From: Saururus chinensis
Taxonomy: Eukaryota > Streptophyta > Magnoliopsida > Piperales > Saururaceae
DNA: 64,000 nucleotides
Direction of reading: 5' to 3'
Assembly: GCA_035235625.1 (NCBI GenBank)
Contig: CP141140.1
Coordinates: 64,596,581-64,660,580 of the forward strand
Below the pieces are notes generated by a model. It saw only the letters and a program-made list of their open reading frames with translations, was not told the DNA's origin and ran no database searches. The position numbers and the translations under genes were made by a program. How positions within the stretch are numbered: the first letter of the stretch is position 1; the number at the start of each line of letters is the position of its first letter. This document shows, in pieces, positions 22,961-36,490 of this stretch.

Positions 22961-23960
22961 GCATTAATCAAATACAAAACATGAAAATTAAATGTCATGG
23001 CTATGGGCTTAACCGTAAATTCATCCTAGATATCTCTAAGTACAAACCTCATAACAATCCAAAGTGTCAAGTCTCATATACAAGTCCGAAAAAAAATAAA
23101 CATCTCAAACTCTCATCTCACCCAATATATCAATTATTAAATTAATACATTAAGTCATGGCAAAGTTACAAAAAACTCATATTGAGTCAAAGGTATAAAC
23201 GCTAAAAGTCTAAATAGATCAATCCATCTAACAACTGTGTGACTCTAATGTAATGAGCTCTTGATCAAGGATCTGCAAAGAGCTTCCAAAATATATGAGG
23301 CTAAAATACTTAGTATGAGAGTTTTAATCAGTAAACTATGTAAGTTCTTACATAACTGATTTTGTAGAACATCAACATGAAACAAGAAAACATAATAAAA
23401 TCAAATACTCACACTAAACATATGCTCATACACATTAGCTTACCAGACATTTATATCCATACTCATATACTTACCAACTTGCTCGTACTATCATACTCAA
23501 ATCTATATACTTGTGGTCTTATTCAAAGAGTCTTAACACTTACTCTTACTTAGAAGCTCACAAACTTACTCTTACTCAGAATCTTACAAACATACTCTTA
23601 CAAAAAACTTACACTTACTATTGACAACTTAAGCTCATTACAATCTAATTAACTTGAACGTCGAAAGAAATAAATGACATTAGGGCGTTACTTTAACCTC
23701 TGGGGAGTAACTAGATGTCGTAAACTTTTCTGAAGGTAAGACACACCTATGCTCATAGGGCATATGGTCAAACAGGTAAGACTAAATCCATTATACTACT
23801 TACCTAAGCATGAAAATCCTAGTCTCTGAGGTCATACAGTGCCAACTAAGGGTGGCAATCATACAATGCCAACCAAGGGTAGAAATCTTACAGTGTCACT
23901 CTTAAGCCAAATTAAAACTTATGATAGCACTCTTGGGCAAAAAACTTATGGTGCTCCTAA

Positions 23961-24643
23961 GGGACCGTTTGGATTAGTGGAAAGCGGGGGAAAGGAAATG
24001 AATCTTCTTAAAATCTCTCAGTTTTCACTATTTGGTGCAACGGGGAAAGAGAAACTAGAGTGAAAAGTGAGAGAAAATGGATGAAAATTTCGCCTAAACA
24101 TTTTCCACCCATCAACCCATAGATTTTGGGAGAAAATTATTGCACTAAACACTTATGTCTTACTACTACTACTACCACCACCACTGTCATCGCTGCTGCC
24201 ACCACCGCCATTATAGCCACCGTCGCCGCCGCCGCCGCCACCGCCACCGATGTCACCGCCACCACCACCACCATTGCTGTTGCTGCCACCACCACCACTA
24301 CCACCAATGTCACCGCCACTACTATCTATGCCACCACCTCTACCACCACCACCACCATCGCCACCGCTGCTGCCACCGCCACCAATGACACTGCTACCGC
24401 CGCCGCCGCCGCTGCTGCCACTACCACTGCCGCTGCCACCACCACCACAACCGCCCCGCCACAACCACCACCACCGTCACCGCTACTACCACCACCACCA
24501 CTGTCATTGTCAATTTTCTCTAACATCATTAGTGTAACCAAATAGTGAAAAATATTTAGGAATCTCCTAGTTTCTTTTTCACTTGGATTCACTTTCTCTC
24601 TCTTTTTCCCTTTCTCCCCGTTTCCACCAATCCAAACAGACCC
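23961..24643. mobile_element. Tourist-like MITE with trinucleotide expansion
   Basis: Left end GGGACCGTTTGGATTAGTGG and inverted right end GGGTCTGTTTGGATTGGTGG are flanked by TAA at 23958-23960 and 24644-24646, a PIF/Harbinger signature. The centre (24157-24508) is an expanded, interrupted (ACC/GCC)n array. Confidence 0.85.
24157..24508. repeat. (ACC/GCC/ACT)n trinucleotide array, about 350 bp
   Basis: The array is imperfect and in phase throughout. It gives long open frames of Thr/Ala, Pro/Leu, His/Arg, Gly/Ser and Val/Ala in all six frames. None has a coding signature apart from the repeat. Confidence 0.95.
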
Positions 24644-25298
24644 TAAAAGAGTGATAGTGTCATGGGCTAAACATAGCACCAAGGCATTATCCCAAAGGGT
24701 AAGTGCCATGGTGGTCTCACAATGGCACGACTTACTGCTTATCGGCTAACAACAAGACACGAAACTTAATTCGTCGGAATTAACTAAAGCCTCACTCTCT
24801 TACTATTATTTTCCTTGGTTCCAATATATTAAAGTTTATAATACATACATTCTACTGGTACAATTATGTTATAAAATTATACTATCTTACACTCTTTCCA
24901 TTAATCCTGAAGCCCTAAGTTTGTCTACTCTCAAAACCCTAAAGCTTCTGCTTATCGCTCCAACATCTTATCTAATCTAATCCATATGTAAGTCTACATA
25001 CTCACTGAAGTTTAAAGTCTTTTGCTTGTCGCTCTACCTAAACCCTGAAATCTTCTGCTCATCGCTATAATGTCTGATGTAATCTAATCCATCCATAAGT
25101 CTACATACTTGGTAAATCTAAAAGTCTTCTACTTATCGCTCTAGTATTCGATCCAATCCAAATTAACCCTAGCCAATCACACATGCCCATAGGTAGTATG
25201 CACGCAAACACCCTCAGACCCACACCAAAATCTACATGCAACAGATCAGACATAACTTACAAAGCATCAAACATACATCTAGCATACTCATAACTCAT

Positions 25299-25440
25299 AG
25301 CATAAGCATACAAGCAACTCATCTAAATAGCATGTATATAATTTATTGTATAAGCATACAAACAATTCATCTAAATAGCATGTGTATAATTTATTGCATA
25401 AACATACCATTTACAGAGCATGCATGAAATTCATTGCATA
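25299..25440. repeat. Short tandem repeat, about 52-bp period
   Basis: 'ataagcatacaagcaactca' at about 25302 recurs with small changes at about 25352. A third, degraded unit (ataaacatacc) lies at about 25398. Confidence 0.7.
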
Positions 25441-25879
25441 GGCATTTGGTCAATCTATTTAACAAGCAGATAGATAATTCATAACATAGGCATTCAGCCC
25501 ATTCATTAAACTCGCTAGCTTGTGGAAAAATCGTCCCTATGAACCTACAAACAGTCCATCAACCATCAAACCATTATTATTATTCTCACAACCTCATAAC
25601 ATGTTATTCCACACAATATTACTATCATTGTGCATCAATAAGAGTTCAAAGTCTCCTACCTTATTGTTCGAGTGAGCTTGATGGCAAGGTACACAATAGA
25701 GGTGGCGTATGCGATGATTCTAGCGGACTAAGGCATCTCAAATGCTAAAAAGGGGCTGCATTGGGGCAACCTTGCCATCATCATCAGCCAAGACAAAGCC
25801 CACAACAATGAGCTAGAGGCTAGGCAGCTTGTGGAGGTCGTCAAAACATAAATAGGAGAGACCGAGAGACTTAGTCCAA

Positions 25880-25985
25880 AGTGGATGAGTGAAACAAAGC
25901 TTGAATAGGCAAGACATAGTTGGGATTGGCCCATAGTGAATGAGTGAAACAGAGCCAAAATAGGCAAGATAGAGTTGGGATTGGC
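25880..25985. repeat. Tandem repeat, 55-bp period, two units
   Basis: 'agtggatgagtgaaac...ataggcaagacatagttggg' is followed at once by 'agtgaatgagtgaaac...ataggcaagatagagttggg'. Confidence 0.85.
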
Positions 25986-26645
25986 AGCCTCCCACTGTTG
26001 CAAGGCCAGAACAAAGTTGGCAAGAGACCAAATAGTTGTGGCTAGTCATCAAAGTCGCAACAAAAATAAAAACAAGGATGGGGGAACAGAAAGGTGTGTG
26101 TGTCTGCATGGTTGGTTTTAGTGATCTAGCTTGGAGGCTGGCAACTCCCTACAGTTGCCAAGCCCAGGCCCATGCTTACTAGAAGGAGTCTGACATGAGG
26201 TTGTCTAGTGGCTAGCGGTGATCGAGAGGCAAAAGGTAGAAAGAATTCGGTGTAGGGGTTTGGCTAAGGCCGAAAAGTAGAGGCAAAGGTAGAACCAGGT
26301 AGGGTGGGGTGGTCCCTTGTTGCCACCTCAATAGGGTGGAACCAATGCCGTCTTGCCATAGGATAGCTGACTATTGGTGGCAGCAAAAGAAGACAAGGCA
26401 GAAAGGGGTGTAAATATGTGCAGGACAAAAAACTGAAGAAAATGAGAGAGATGGGGGAGAAGGAAAAATATAAGAAAACAACTACGCTGAAGCGCAAAAC
26501 TGAAGAAGAGGAGAGAGTGGAGAGATAGAGAGGGTAAAATACAAATAAGCAACTATGCTGAAGTGTCAAATTTCCTATCTAAAAATGAGTGAAAATATAG
26601 TAGAAAAGTCGTAGAGAATCGCAGAAAAAAATTAGGGATGTTACA

Positions 26646-26893
26646 TTGTCTTTAAATTAGTGTCCTATTTTAAAAAAAGTTAAATATTTAAGGTGCCTCA
26701 TATTACTAATTTTTTTTAGAATTAGCCTTTCTTTATTAACACATTGAAAAAAGTTAATAATATGTATTTATTAATATATGCATAAAATTTGCATAAAAAA
26801 GGAGAAAGTGGGTGACCACTAAGCAAATGGGACACATATTTAAGAACAAATTAAGTTTTCAAATGAGACACTTATTTTATGATGGAGGGACTA
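26646..26893. mobile_element. M2 MITE, short copy
   Basis: This is the same family as 16024-16790 without its internal insert. The interior 'gaccactaagcaaatgggac' and right end 'gatggagggacta' are shared. The left end is slightly truncated against the LTR-like region. Confidence 0.65.
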
Positions 26894-27740
26894 ATAAGAA
26901 TACTAAATTGTCATAAGATAATTAAGATTTGATAGAAGTTAAATAATGAGGGTTTTGTGTTGTAATTTTAATATATGATGGGGTTAATTATGTGCAATTT
27001 TGACATAAATCATTGGGGATAGTGCAATTTACCCTAATTTTAATCACTCTCTTACGTCATTATAAGGGGTCATGGTCAAAATTTTAATTCAAAATTTGTG
27101 ACAAGTTATGTACCTATGCACAAGTCAGTTGGGATGAAGACTACAAAGAAACTCAAGCGTCAAGTTTTCATGTGAAAGTCATTTTATCGACCTTTCTTCA
27201 AGTGAACATATTATCATGCGTGATGTTATCACCATGTCTTTTTAGTCCCTATGATGCTCAAGAAATAGTCAAAACCTTCTTCCTTAGGCCATTAGACATA
27301 AAACAACCCTCAAAAAGCTAAGCCAAGGGTTTGATTGGTTCATGTGGCTCCCAGTGTGTTCTCCGAAGATGTTGTATGGGTTCCTAAAATAGTTTTAGCA
27401 CTTGGTGAGTTTCCCAAAACATTTGATGATTTCCCCAGAAACCAAACAAGGTGCTCAATGAGTTCATAAAATAGTCTTGGCTCATAGTGGGGTCCTCTAA
27501 GCACTCGATGGGTTAACCCATAAATTAAGCAAATGCTTGATAGGTAGTGTGTGTAAAGCTTATTTCCTCCTTGTGTCTAGCTGGTCCCCATTTAGAAGTA
27601 CCCCCTCTTCAGCTGAAGTTTGACACACATAATATCCCTTAGGGTTTATGTTTGATTCTTCTACTCTCATATTTACACATAACATTCAAATGGGAAACTA
27701 TTTGGCTATACCACAAATAATCTAGTTAGTCTTCGTGAAA
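26894..27740. other. Intergenic, no gene seen
   Basis: AT-rich with no extended frame. The recurring 'gtttcccaaaac' and 'gatggg' phrases look like decayed transposon sequence but were not assigned. Confidence 0.3.
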
Positions 27741-29650
27741 TTAATTTATTCTTCCCTCAGTTCGTGGAAATCAAGCAAATTCTCTGATTGTTTTGGTAAC
27801 TTTTGATGAAGTCTACCAAACATTTCTTCCCTCTCCGGCTAATAAAGTTCTTGACCTAAGTGGGTATTCAAATGAATATTTTTTATTAGATGTTGAGATA
27901 GCATTGAAGATGATTTTTTAAGGTCATTATATATTTTTTTCTCCTTTTGTAGAATGTTAAGAGGTTTAAATAGCACTTTCTTAATACTTATTCCTAAAGA
28001 AGAAGGTGCTACCTCTACTAAAAAAATTGCCCTATATCTCTCTACAATTTTGTTTATAAAATTATTGCTAAGATTATGGCGAACATGTTCTTCAGAGTTT
28101 TTCCATCCATTATTATTGAAAATTAAGTTGCTTTCTTGAAAAGCAGACTTATATCTGACAACATCCTTCTTACTCATTTATTATTTCACAATTATCATGC
28201 AAGAGACACCTAAAAGAATTTTGTAAAAAAATAGATCTAAAAAAAGCTTATGATAAGGTGAGTTGGGACTTTATCCTTCAAGCCCTCTTGTATATTAGTT
28301 ATCCTACTATTTTTGGATTTCTTGGTTTAAAAAGTGTATTTCAACTGCCACTTTTAGTGCTCTTATTAATAGTTTCAACTGTGACTTCTTTCCTAGCAAA
28401 TGTGGCCCTTTGTCAGGGTCGTCTGTTATCTCCTATTTTTTTTGTCTTCTTTATGCAGTCTTTCACTTATATTCTCACTAATTATCAACAGGCCAAATTA
28501 ATGCTCCAATTCATCTAGATATTGTTTGAGTTTCACATTTGATTTTTGTAGATGATATATTACTTTTCTCTCAAGACTCCATTGTTTCAGCTACTAGATT
28601 GAATGAGGCAATTGACATGTTTTTTCATATTAGTAGTCTTATAGATAATGAATCTAAAAACAACATTTTCTTCTCGTCAAGTTGTACTCACAAGATTTCA
28701 ATCCTTCAATTCTTTGGATTCAAAGAAGGGACTCTTCTGGTTCGTTATTTGGCCTTCTCCTATTTTCTAGTAGACTTCATGCTCCCATTTGCTCCCATAT
28801 TATTGATTGATTTTATTCAGATCTAGAGAGTTGGAAAAATAAGATGTTAATTTATGTTGGGAGGTTAGAGCTCTTGAAATTAGTTTTATTTAGTATGCAT
28901 ATTTATTGGTCCCTTCATTTCATGTTTCCCTCTAGTGCCATCAAGCAATTAAAGATTTTAGTGTCTAATTTTACTTGGAGTAACTTTTATGATAGTCACA
29001 AATTTCATCCTTTAAGTTGGAAGAATGTTTGTCATCCTAAAGTTGAAGGAGGCCTAGGAATCTAATATGTGAAAGATTGGTGCAATTATTGGATTATCCA
29101 AACAATTTTGGAGGCTTTAAAAGATAAGAATTCTCTTTGGATCATATGGATGCATGGGTATTATCTTCAGGGTTCTTCTATTTGGCACATCGATTTACCT
29201 ACATATGTTTCTTCCTCTTGGAGGAATATACTCTTAATTAGAAGTAACCTTATTGATTTTATTTCTTACAAGATTAATGATAGGACTAACACTCTTTTCT
29301 GGTTAGATCATTGGTTCGGAATTTTACTCTCCTATGTAATTATCAATGTGTTGTACATCAAATGCATAGTCATCATCTTTCTTTAATATCTTATTGTTTG
29401 ATCAATGGTCATTGGAAGTGGACTCGTCATATTAACTAGAGATGTGATCATTTTCTTCAAGTGATTGGAGATCATATTCTAATTCTTAATGAAGGTACTG
29501 ATATAGCCAGGTGGAAATCAATGTCCTCGGGTAATTTTACAACAAAATCGGTTTACCAATCCGTAACTTAAATAGACCAATCTTATTTGGTTCACATATT
29601 ACATTCAATTCTTTCTTCTCATAATTTCATTGGATTGAACTCATAGGGTA
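27740..29650 (+). mobile_element. L1-type LINE, truncated, reverse transcriptase and C-terminal region
   Basis: The plus strand carries in order LNSTFLILIPKEEGA (27970), LKKAYDKVSWDFILQALLY (28240), CQGRLLSPI (28410), the catalytic IFVDDILLF (28540), SWKNVCHPKVEGGLGI (29020) and LFWLDHWFG (29295). It ends in a zinc-finger-type GNFTTKSVYQSV (about 29530). This is the plant L1 reverse transcriptase layout. The endonuclease half and the 3' end are missing. The frame is interrupted by several shifts, and by a stop right after GGLGI. It is long dead. Confidence 0.88.
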
Positions 29651-32300
29651 GGTTTTATCTTTTTACCACTTTAGTTGGGTTAGGTTTAACCAAATTAATT
29701 AAATTAAGTAGAAATTTAAACCTTTTTTTTACGCATACATGTTAGATTTTACTTGAGAGAAAGAGGGGTTGGATCATAGGGGGGATTTTTTTTTAAGGAG
29801 TTATGAACCAATACTTGATCTTTTTCAGTGTTCAAGCAACTTTTGTTGTTGTGATTTACATTCGTAATTTGAGAAGTTTGATGTAAACTATGACAAAATA
29901 TATTACTACGCCATCTAATATAAAATAGATTGTGCAAGCTTATTGATGATAAAGAAATTTCATCAGCTCTATTCCATGGGTTTATTGCTAAATGTAAAGT
30001 CTAGACAAGATGAGTTTTAGGCCAAGAACTATGGTAGAGATGCAAATAGGTATATAGCTTTATAACTAAGAGAAGTAAAGGTCAAGGAATGTTTATGATG
30101 TTAGTAATCAAGTAAAGAGCTCTACGGTTGGTGTCCTAGGGACACATTTTTATTATGGATATGCCTCATGATAGTCTAGCCACATCTTGTAACTAGTAGC
30201 CAGCTTGCTTAGCTTTCACCCAACTTTTGCAATCCAATGCTAAGAAAAAAGAGGTTCCTCCACCAAACCTTTATTCTAGGAGCTCTTTGTTTGATTACAA
30301 CGGTCAATGCCCTACCTTAGCTCTTAAACTCAAGGAACAACCTACACTTGCACAAGATTACCTTGTGAATCAAACCTTTGCCCAACTTGATTCAAAACTC
30401 TTAAATCCAAGATTATTTAATACCCTCTCATCAACCATCCACCCTTATATATAGGGAATAAGGTCTTACCTAAACCCAATACTACAAGAGTTTGGCCAAC
30501 TAACTCTTTACAAAGCTAGTTCACAAATCCCAACTTGAATACAACTAGGAAATATGTTCACAACCTCTCAAGGCTTCTATTTGGAGTTTCATTCCTACTA
30601 AGATTTAGCCCACACCTTCCTTTTAGAGTCTCACCTTATTAAGAAACCTTTGGCTTCTACTCAAGCTTAAAGTTATCAACTTAAATGCCTCTTGCTTCAA
30701 CACATAGTACATCCGCCTTTTACGTAGAGTCCAATTGTCACTAAAATTCAACCCTCTTGGGCAATTATTTGCATGCAACCACTACCTTTTGGGTTTCCTA
30801 GTTGTATTGGGCTTCAACCCCTACACTTATTAGTGCTAGGATCCTTGTCAACTTTTAGCCAACAAAGTTTTTTCCATCTGTACACCTAGCAAGGCAGTTG
30901 CGCAAGGACTACTGCTTGCGAGTCCTGGCCCAAGCTATACCAATGTTAGACAAAATCCTTAATAGAAAAAGTCTTCTTCAATGCCTAGGAGCCCTATTTT
31001 CAATTCTAGAGTGTTTATACCATTAATCCTCTTTGTTATGAGTCTCTCTTGGTCTCAGCTTGTTTCAATTTATTACTCATTGCATCCTCAATCTTCCTGA
31101 GAATCCATTCATGAGTTGTTGAAGATTGTTTTCTTGAGAGAGCTTTTATACCTTATTAGCCAAAACTTAACTTTTACTACTTTTGAATATGCAAATTACA
31201 GTGATTTCCACGATCTACTTGGTGGACATCAAAGAAGATTTTGCAATGGATGATGGATAGAAGATATAGAGAATGCACCATGGATATTGGATTTATGCAA
31301 AGTGGACTTTAGGCCATTGAATAAATTGCTAGAAAGTAATTGCACTTAGGAAAATATGACTTATGTACTCTGAATCTATTTTAACCTTATTGATTAATTT
31401 TTAAGTAACCTTATTGATTGATAGTTTTTAACCTGGTTTTGGTTTTCTATTCTAAAATTGTGTTTGGTTTGCTTGTTTTAATTTCTCTACTTATTGAAAA
31501 TATCATGGTGAAGGGTTTAGATTATTTGAGATTATTTAATATAAGAATATCAATTTAATAAATTCAAAATATTATTAAGTAGGTTATTTAAGGATTCACA
31601 ATTTGATGTAGTTATATTTCTATGTGGCTAAACACACTTTACGTGATGCCTAGTGCATTTTACAAACCTTTTGTGCACACCCATTGTGCAGTTTTACATG
31701 CATATACCCGCTCACGTTGCATGTAACTCCAGCATAATTTACATGCAACTCCTACATACGTTGCATGCCTTTGTTGCCTATGTTGCATGCTTCTACCACA
31801 ACATTGTGTGTCTTTGTTGAACATTTGCTACTCCAATTTTTTAACCTTATAAAGTACTTAGTCTCAAAAGCACTTTGAAACTTCATCAACACCCTTGTTA
31901 TCTTGCGTATGTTTGCATTGGCTTGTCTACCTTACTTGAGCCAAGTTAGCCCCCAATTTGTGAAGAACTTTCACCGTGGCCAACAATTAAGTAACGGTGC
32001 CAATTGGCACATGATAACATTGCCCTATTTCTAAGGGAAGATAAAGATTCTAGGGAAAGTGACCAGATAGTCTATTGGCTTATATAAGATGGTGAAATAC
32101 AAATCATAAATGGCAAATGAGAACACACATGGGTTGAAAGTTTTAAATTCATGGAAAGGGCAAGAATATTCCTTATTACATGCATACAGGGCTATATCAT
32201 AGTTTTGAGGTAGGTATGCCCTCAAATCCAGGGAACTCCCTGGAGACCCAACTTACAATTATGTGCTCAATGTATGCATTTGGTACTTTCTGTTCTAGTA
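29651..32300. other. Intergenic, no gene seen
   Basis: No recognisable gene. On the minus strand 'ccctatatataagggtgg' at about 30440-30460 could be a TATA box of a decayed LTR, and the frame at 30227-30454 shows no family resemblance. At 31670-31810 short phrases such as 'gttgcatg' recur. The region is probably old transposon sequence. Confidence 0.3.
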
Positions 32301-35300
32301 CTACTGAACTTACATGCTATCCACCACCTTGTCACACACCTTAAGACTCATGACCATCAGATGATCTGCTCTTTGCTTCACATTCCAAAGTGAAAATTCC
32401 ATCTAGGATTATGTAGAATATGACCTACAAGAAGTTGGATGCATGGTGGTGCATATATGGAGCATTTTGCCTTGGTTTTTTTCACTAGCATCCCTTGTTC
32501 TTTTAGTTGTTTCCTTAATGAAATTTTACTTACCAAAAAAATGCTATTCACTAGTATAAACTACTTGGCTAGTTGGATGATAAAAATAGAGAAGAAATGC
32601 TTTATACGCACACAAAAATATCTTAATTCTTGCATATGTAAGGGCATAGGAGATATTTCTTTTGGTATACAACGTAACATTATAAAGTAGACAAAAAGAA
32701 AAGTACAATAGGAGTCCACATTACATAAGATAGAGTTGTGGCCAGTAAGATATATGAAGTGAACATAAGTATTCATGTAAATAGCAAGTAAGATGAACAT
32801 AACCATCAACATTGCAATGGTCTGGCTAATTGTCTCCAAAGAGTCAGCCTATAGCCGATACATCAAATTCTAATTCCTCCTACGTCGGGTAACATATGAA
32901 AATATAAAAAAATTTATATAAAAAAGTAAGAAAATTTAACATTTATTGATGATGTAAAATGATACTAAATAGAGATATTGTTTATATAGAAAAATCAAAA
33001 CCTATTTAGATATAAGATCTAAAAATTAATAAACCTAGTAACATAAGACTAAGAATTGAATCAAGTAAAACATCTAAATAATATAGAAAATTAAGTCATT
33101 AGAATAATTTTGCATAACATCATAAGTGAGCATTTGCATGTGCATAAATAAACATTCAGAATATAAATTTATTTATACTCATTTCATAATGCATAAACGG
33201 AAGTAAAACAAATAATAATAACAAATAAATCAAACATATAAAACAACCTCTTTCATTTATTTATTTATATCGACATGAATGTGTAAAACTATTAGTCGGA
33301 CATAATTGAACTAAACATATGGGCATGTGTGTTGAAATTTATTTCACTAACAAGTCTGAGATATTGGACATTAATAGATTTAATTCTATAATGTGGGTCT
33401 CGTTAATATAACCCATAAATCTCTATAATAATGCAGAGACATTAATAGGGACATTAGTCCAAATACACCTTGAATAAATATTAGGGTCAAAATTGATAAT
33501 AATAAAATAATTATACAAATAGATGGGTCATTTTGCATGTATATTATGAGGCTAATAAAAAAATAGCACGATGACACATTTCAACGGGTACAATAACCCA
33601 TTTCACTGTATATATTTTTTTATTGTTAACTTTTCGTAAGCTGTCTCACATTAAAGTTGTATCCCAGTGAAGGTGCACATTAAAGTTTGTATCTGACGCC
33701 TTCGTATATTAAACTCAATTGTTTACTTAGTCTTGAACTTGACGGTCATCTTCCTCATGAGACGACTTACATAAACTTTGAAAGGAAAAAACCAACGAAC
33801 CAAAGATAAGAAAATTTCTATTTCTCAGTCGCTAGGCTGCCGTTCATGGTGAAATTTCGAAAATCATTCCACCAAATTAATACAAAAAGAGGGTATTCTT
33901 CTTTTATTTTGATTCATTCATAAATTATTACTTCTATAAAACATCCAAAAATAGCATAAAATTCATAAAAAAAAAATCAAATTTTATGCTATGAATTACT
34001 ATTCGCCCATCGACTACCATGATCTCCCCAAGATGCTGCATTTTTGTGGCTAAGAAAAACCAGTTCCCCTCCACTCTCGCATCGTAGGTCACAGCCTCAC
34101 CCCAGCGCCACCAATACGGCCTCTCATCGGTTCTCGATCATCTCGGCGAGATCTCGTCGGGATCTCGCTGAAATTATGTAAATACTGTTTTACAAGATCT
34201 CGTGGCTCGATAAACATTCCGAAATCTCGCCGCCGACCCAAACTCAAACCACCGCCAAAGGAGGAGGAATGAGGCACACCCAAAATTGGGACGAGGGAGA
34301 CCATAAGATTACTGTCCATAATCATAGTATTGTACGTATGTGTACACCATGAAGCCCCTTGGAAATCACACATGCAAACAAAGAGAACTACGTAGGGTAT
34401 CAAGTGGAATCGTTTTACTATGTGGCTGTGCATATGTGCATTAAAGTTTTCACATGGAAACTTAAACTCATGCCTCAATTTACTCACTTTCGAACATGTA
34501 TAAATTAGTTACAGGTGTTACTTATTTTGTAGACATATCTACCACATAGCCCTAGAATAGTTTTACTGAATAATTTTTCCACGTAGAGAACGAAAGGAAG
34601 AGAAAGAAACCCCAAAAGACTAGAAAGGGGTGAACTTTACTTAAAAAACCATAACACAGAAGTGAGATGATCAAATAGGGCAAGAGGGGCCATGGGTGAA
34701 AAAAGAAATAAGAGAAGCACAGAGAACGGTGAACATAGAGAAAGTTGAGATGGAGAAGGGCATGGAAATGTGTGAGAGGAACAAAGATGGGAAAGGGGAG
34801 AAACAAAGAAATGGAAACATAGATGTGAGGCCATGCAAACAAGGGGAAAAAGTGATGCAGCAGCTCAAATTTGAAACAACTTTGGAGAACACTTTTCTAA
34901 TTTCATTCACAATGTGAAAATTACATAAATAGAAAATCAAACTGAAGATCAACCTCTCGTTGAAGCAACAGTTTTCAGCTCGAAATAGAGCTAAGGGAAA
35001 TTCCCAAATGTGGACAACCAAATTCAAATGACAATAATCAACAACCACCTCCAGATTACACTCTAGTTTTATTTATACTATCTTACAAACTTTGTAATGA
35101 AATCGTGACGGAAATAAAATTTGAATGTGACGCCATGAAGTCTAGCTACAATTTTTTACTGTAGAAATGGCCAAAGGAAGAAGAAGGTTAACGAACTTAA
35201 TGGTCCATTTCTTTAAACATCCGATTTGTCACAAATACCCTTCAATAGTTACAGGAAATTACCCGCTATACCAACATGAATTTGTTGGTCCATTAGTGAA

Positions 35301-36490
35301 TACCATAACTACCCTTGTCTATTTATATCCCATTCATAGGTGTTTGATGAAATGCCGAGACCACATTCCTTCATCCCATGCCAATTACAATTTCTAGCTC
35401 CTGCATCAAAAGGCCACACAGGGAGAATAGAAGAAGTTTGTTGGAAGGGAGGGGAATAATAGACGGGAGATCGGGAAAGGGGTAAGAATACGGGCTGAGA
35501 GAGATGGGAATACTTTGACTATTGCACATGAGTGATGGTGTGTTTTTCTTGTGAATCAACTCCAAGTAAGCTGTAGCTCCAAGAAAAAAAATGGAAGAAT
35601 TTGTATAGCTCCACATTGATCAGGTATATCATAGTAAAACTTCCCGCTCTAAGTACGTAGGAAGTTGTTCACAGAAATTGTGAGGAAATAATATGAAACT
35701 AATCTTCGATATCAATATCCCCACATAAGGGAAGTGTTTTCTATGCTCCGTTCTAATGGTGAGCCGAGCGTAATGAACATCTGGGAAGCGTCCAATTTTA
35801 AGATTAACGGCGCACATGCTAGTGCACGTTAGCATGTGTACTTACACTAACATGCGCTAGCGTGTGCGCCATCGATCTTGAAATGGGACGCTTCCCAAGC
35901 ATTCCTTATGCTCGGCTCACATTAAAGAGGGAACATAAAAAATACTTCCCCACATAAGACATATCGACTCATGATGAAAATCTAATTTGTCCTTGTACTT
36001 ACACTAACGTGCACTAGCATGTGCACCATTGATCTTGGAAACGTTCGTTTTTTATTTTAGTGCTATGTAGAGTGCAAGGAAGTTGATTCTTTGACTAAAT
36101 GTAAGGGAAAATGGAACATAAATAAGCTGGTCCTCAAGCTGCGGCTTGTAGAAACTCCGATCTCAAATTATCCAAGCTCTCTTCCCCACCAATAAAAGTT
36201 TTATTAGATTAGAGGAGCAAACATGAAACATCATCATAATATATCTAACAGCTTTTTCCAAGATAATCGAAAACGTACATCACCATAACACAAAAGAAAT
36301 AACCACTTAGCAAATTAGCATAGTTAGCACACCTAGATTATAACTAAAAAGTTGAAAAAGGTAGCACACCCAGAAAAATATTCAACATGGACTCTAAACC
36401 CAGAAAAGTCTTGATGAAACTAAGAACTATTCTCTCCCAAGCACAAAACCCTGAGCAGACTCAATCAAATAGATAGGAAGGTGCTCCTCA
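32300..36490. other. Downstream flank of the NAC3 block with insertions
   Basis: Bases 32300-32430 and 32590-32650 resemble 3480-3530, 11906-11940 and 40725-40810. Bases 35590-35710 resemble 41090-41200 (tagctccacattgatcag). Between them, 32.7-35.6 kb is AT-rich with no gene. It includes a patch at 34120-34240 with repeated GATCTCG words, and a purine-rich tract at 34690-34850 with only low-complexity frames. Confidence 0.35.
35730..35949. mobile_element. M1 MITE: MULE-like, 9-bp target duplication
   Basis: Ends are GGAAGTGTTTTCTATGCTCC and, inverted, GGAAGTATTTTTTATGTTCC. CCACATAAG is repeated at 35721-35729 and 35950-35958, and nine bases is the Mutator-like duplication size. Inside, two arms around 35800-35880 (gcgcacatgctagtgcacg / cgctagcgtgtgcgcc) form a GC-rich stem. 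Part of the same family follows at 35991-36050. Further copies are at 45.8, 51.2, 53.8, 57.9 and 63.1 kb. Confidence 0.8.

Larger units (their letters stand above)
22960..26645 (-). mobile_element. LTR-like region with nested repeats, minus strand
   Basis: Read on the minus strand, the right edge starts TGTAACATCCCTAATTT, which resembles the start of Gypsy (Tekay/Del-type) LTRs. The region contains no pol motifs. It holds a Tourist-like MITE, 52-bp and 55-bp tandem repeats and a degenerate repeat with the recurring words 'cttatcgctc' and 'agtctacata' at 24940-25150. The left limit is uncertain and no target duplication was found. It is a decayed fossil if the call is right. Confidence 0.35.

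Noticed and set aside
24126-24709. Several long frames (poly-Thr/Ala, poly-Pro, poly-His, poly-Gly, poly-Val) on both strands
   Set aside because: All are reading frames through one trinucleotide array inside a MITE, open in every frame, with no domain.
25728-26109. Two Leu/Ser-rich minus-strand frames that look like a membrane protein
   Set aside because: They are produced by the 55-bp tandem repeat. The same peptide phrase recurs with the repeat period.
27839-28177. A 112-codon minus-strand frame
   Set aside because: It is antisense to the LINE reverse transcriptase, whose motifs are clear on the plus strand.
34552-35048. Minus-strand frames rich in Ser, Phe, Leu and Pro
   Set aside because: They read through a purine/pyrimidine-biased tract, and the composition looks like low-complexity sequence, not membrane protein.
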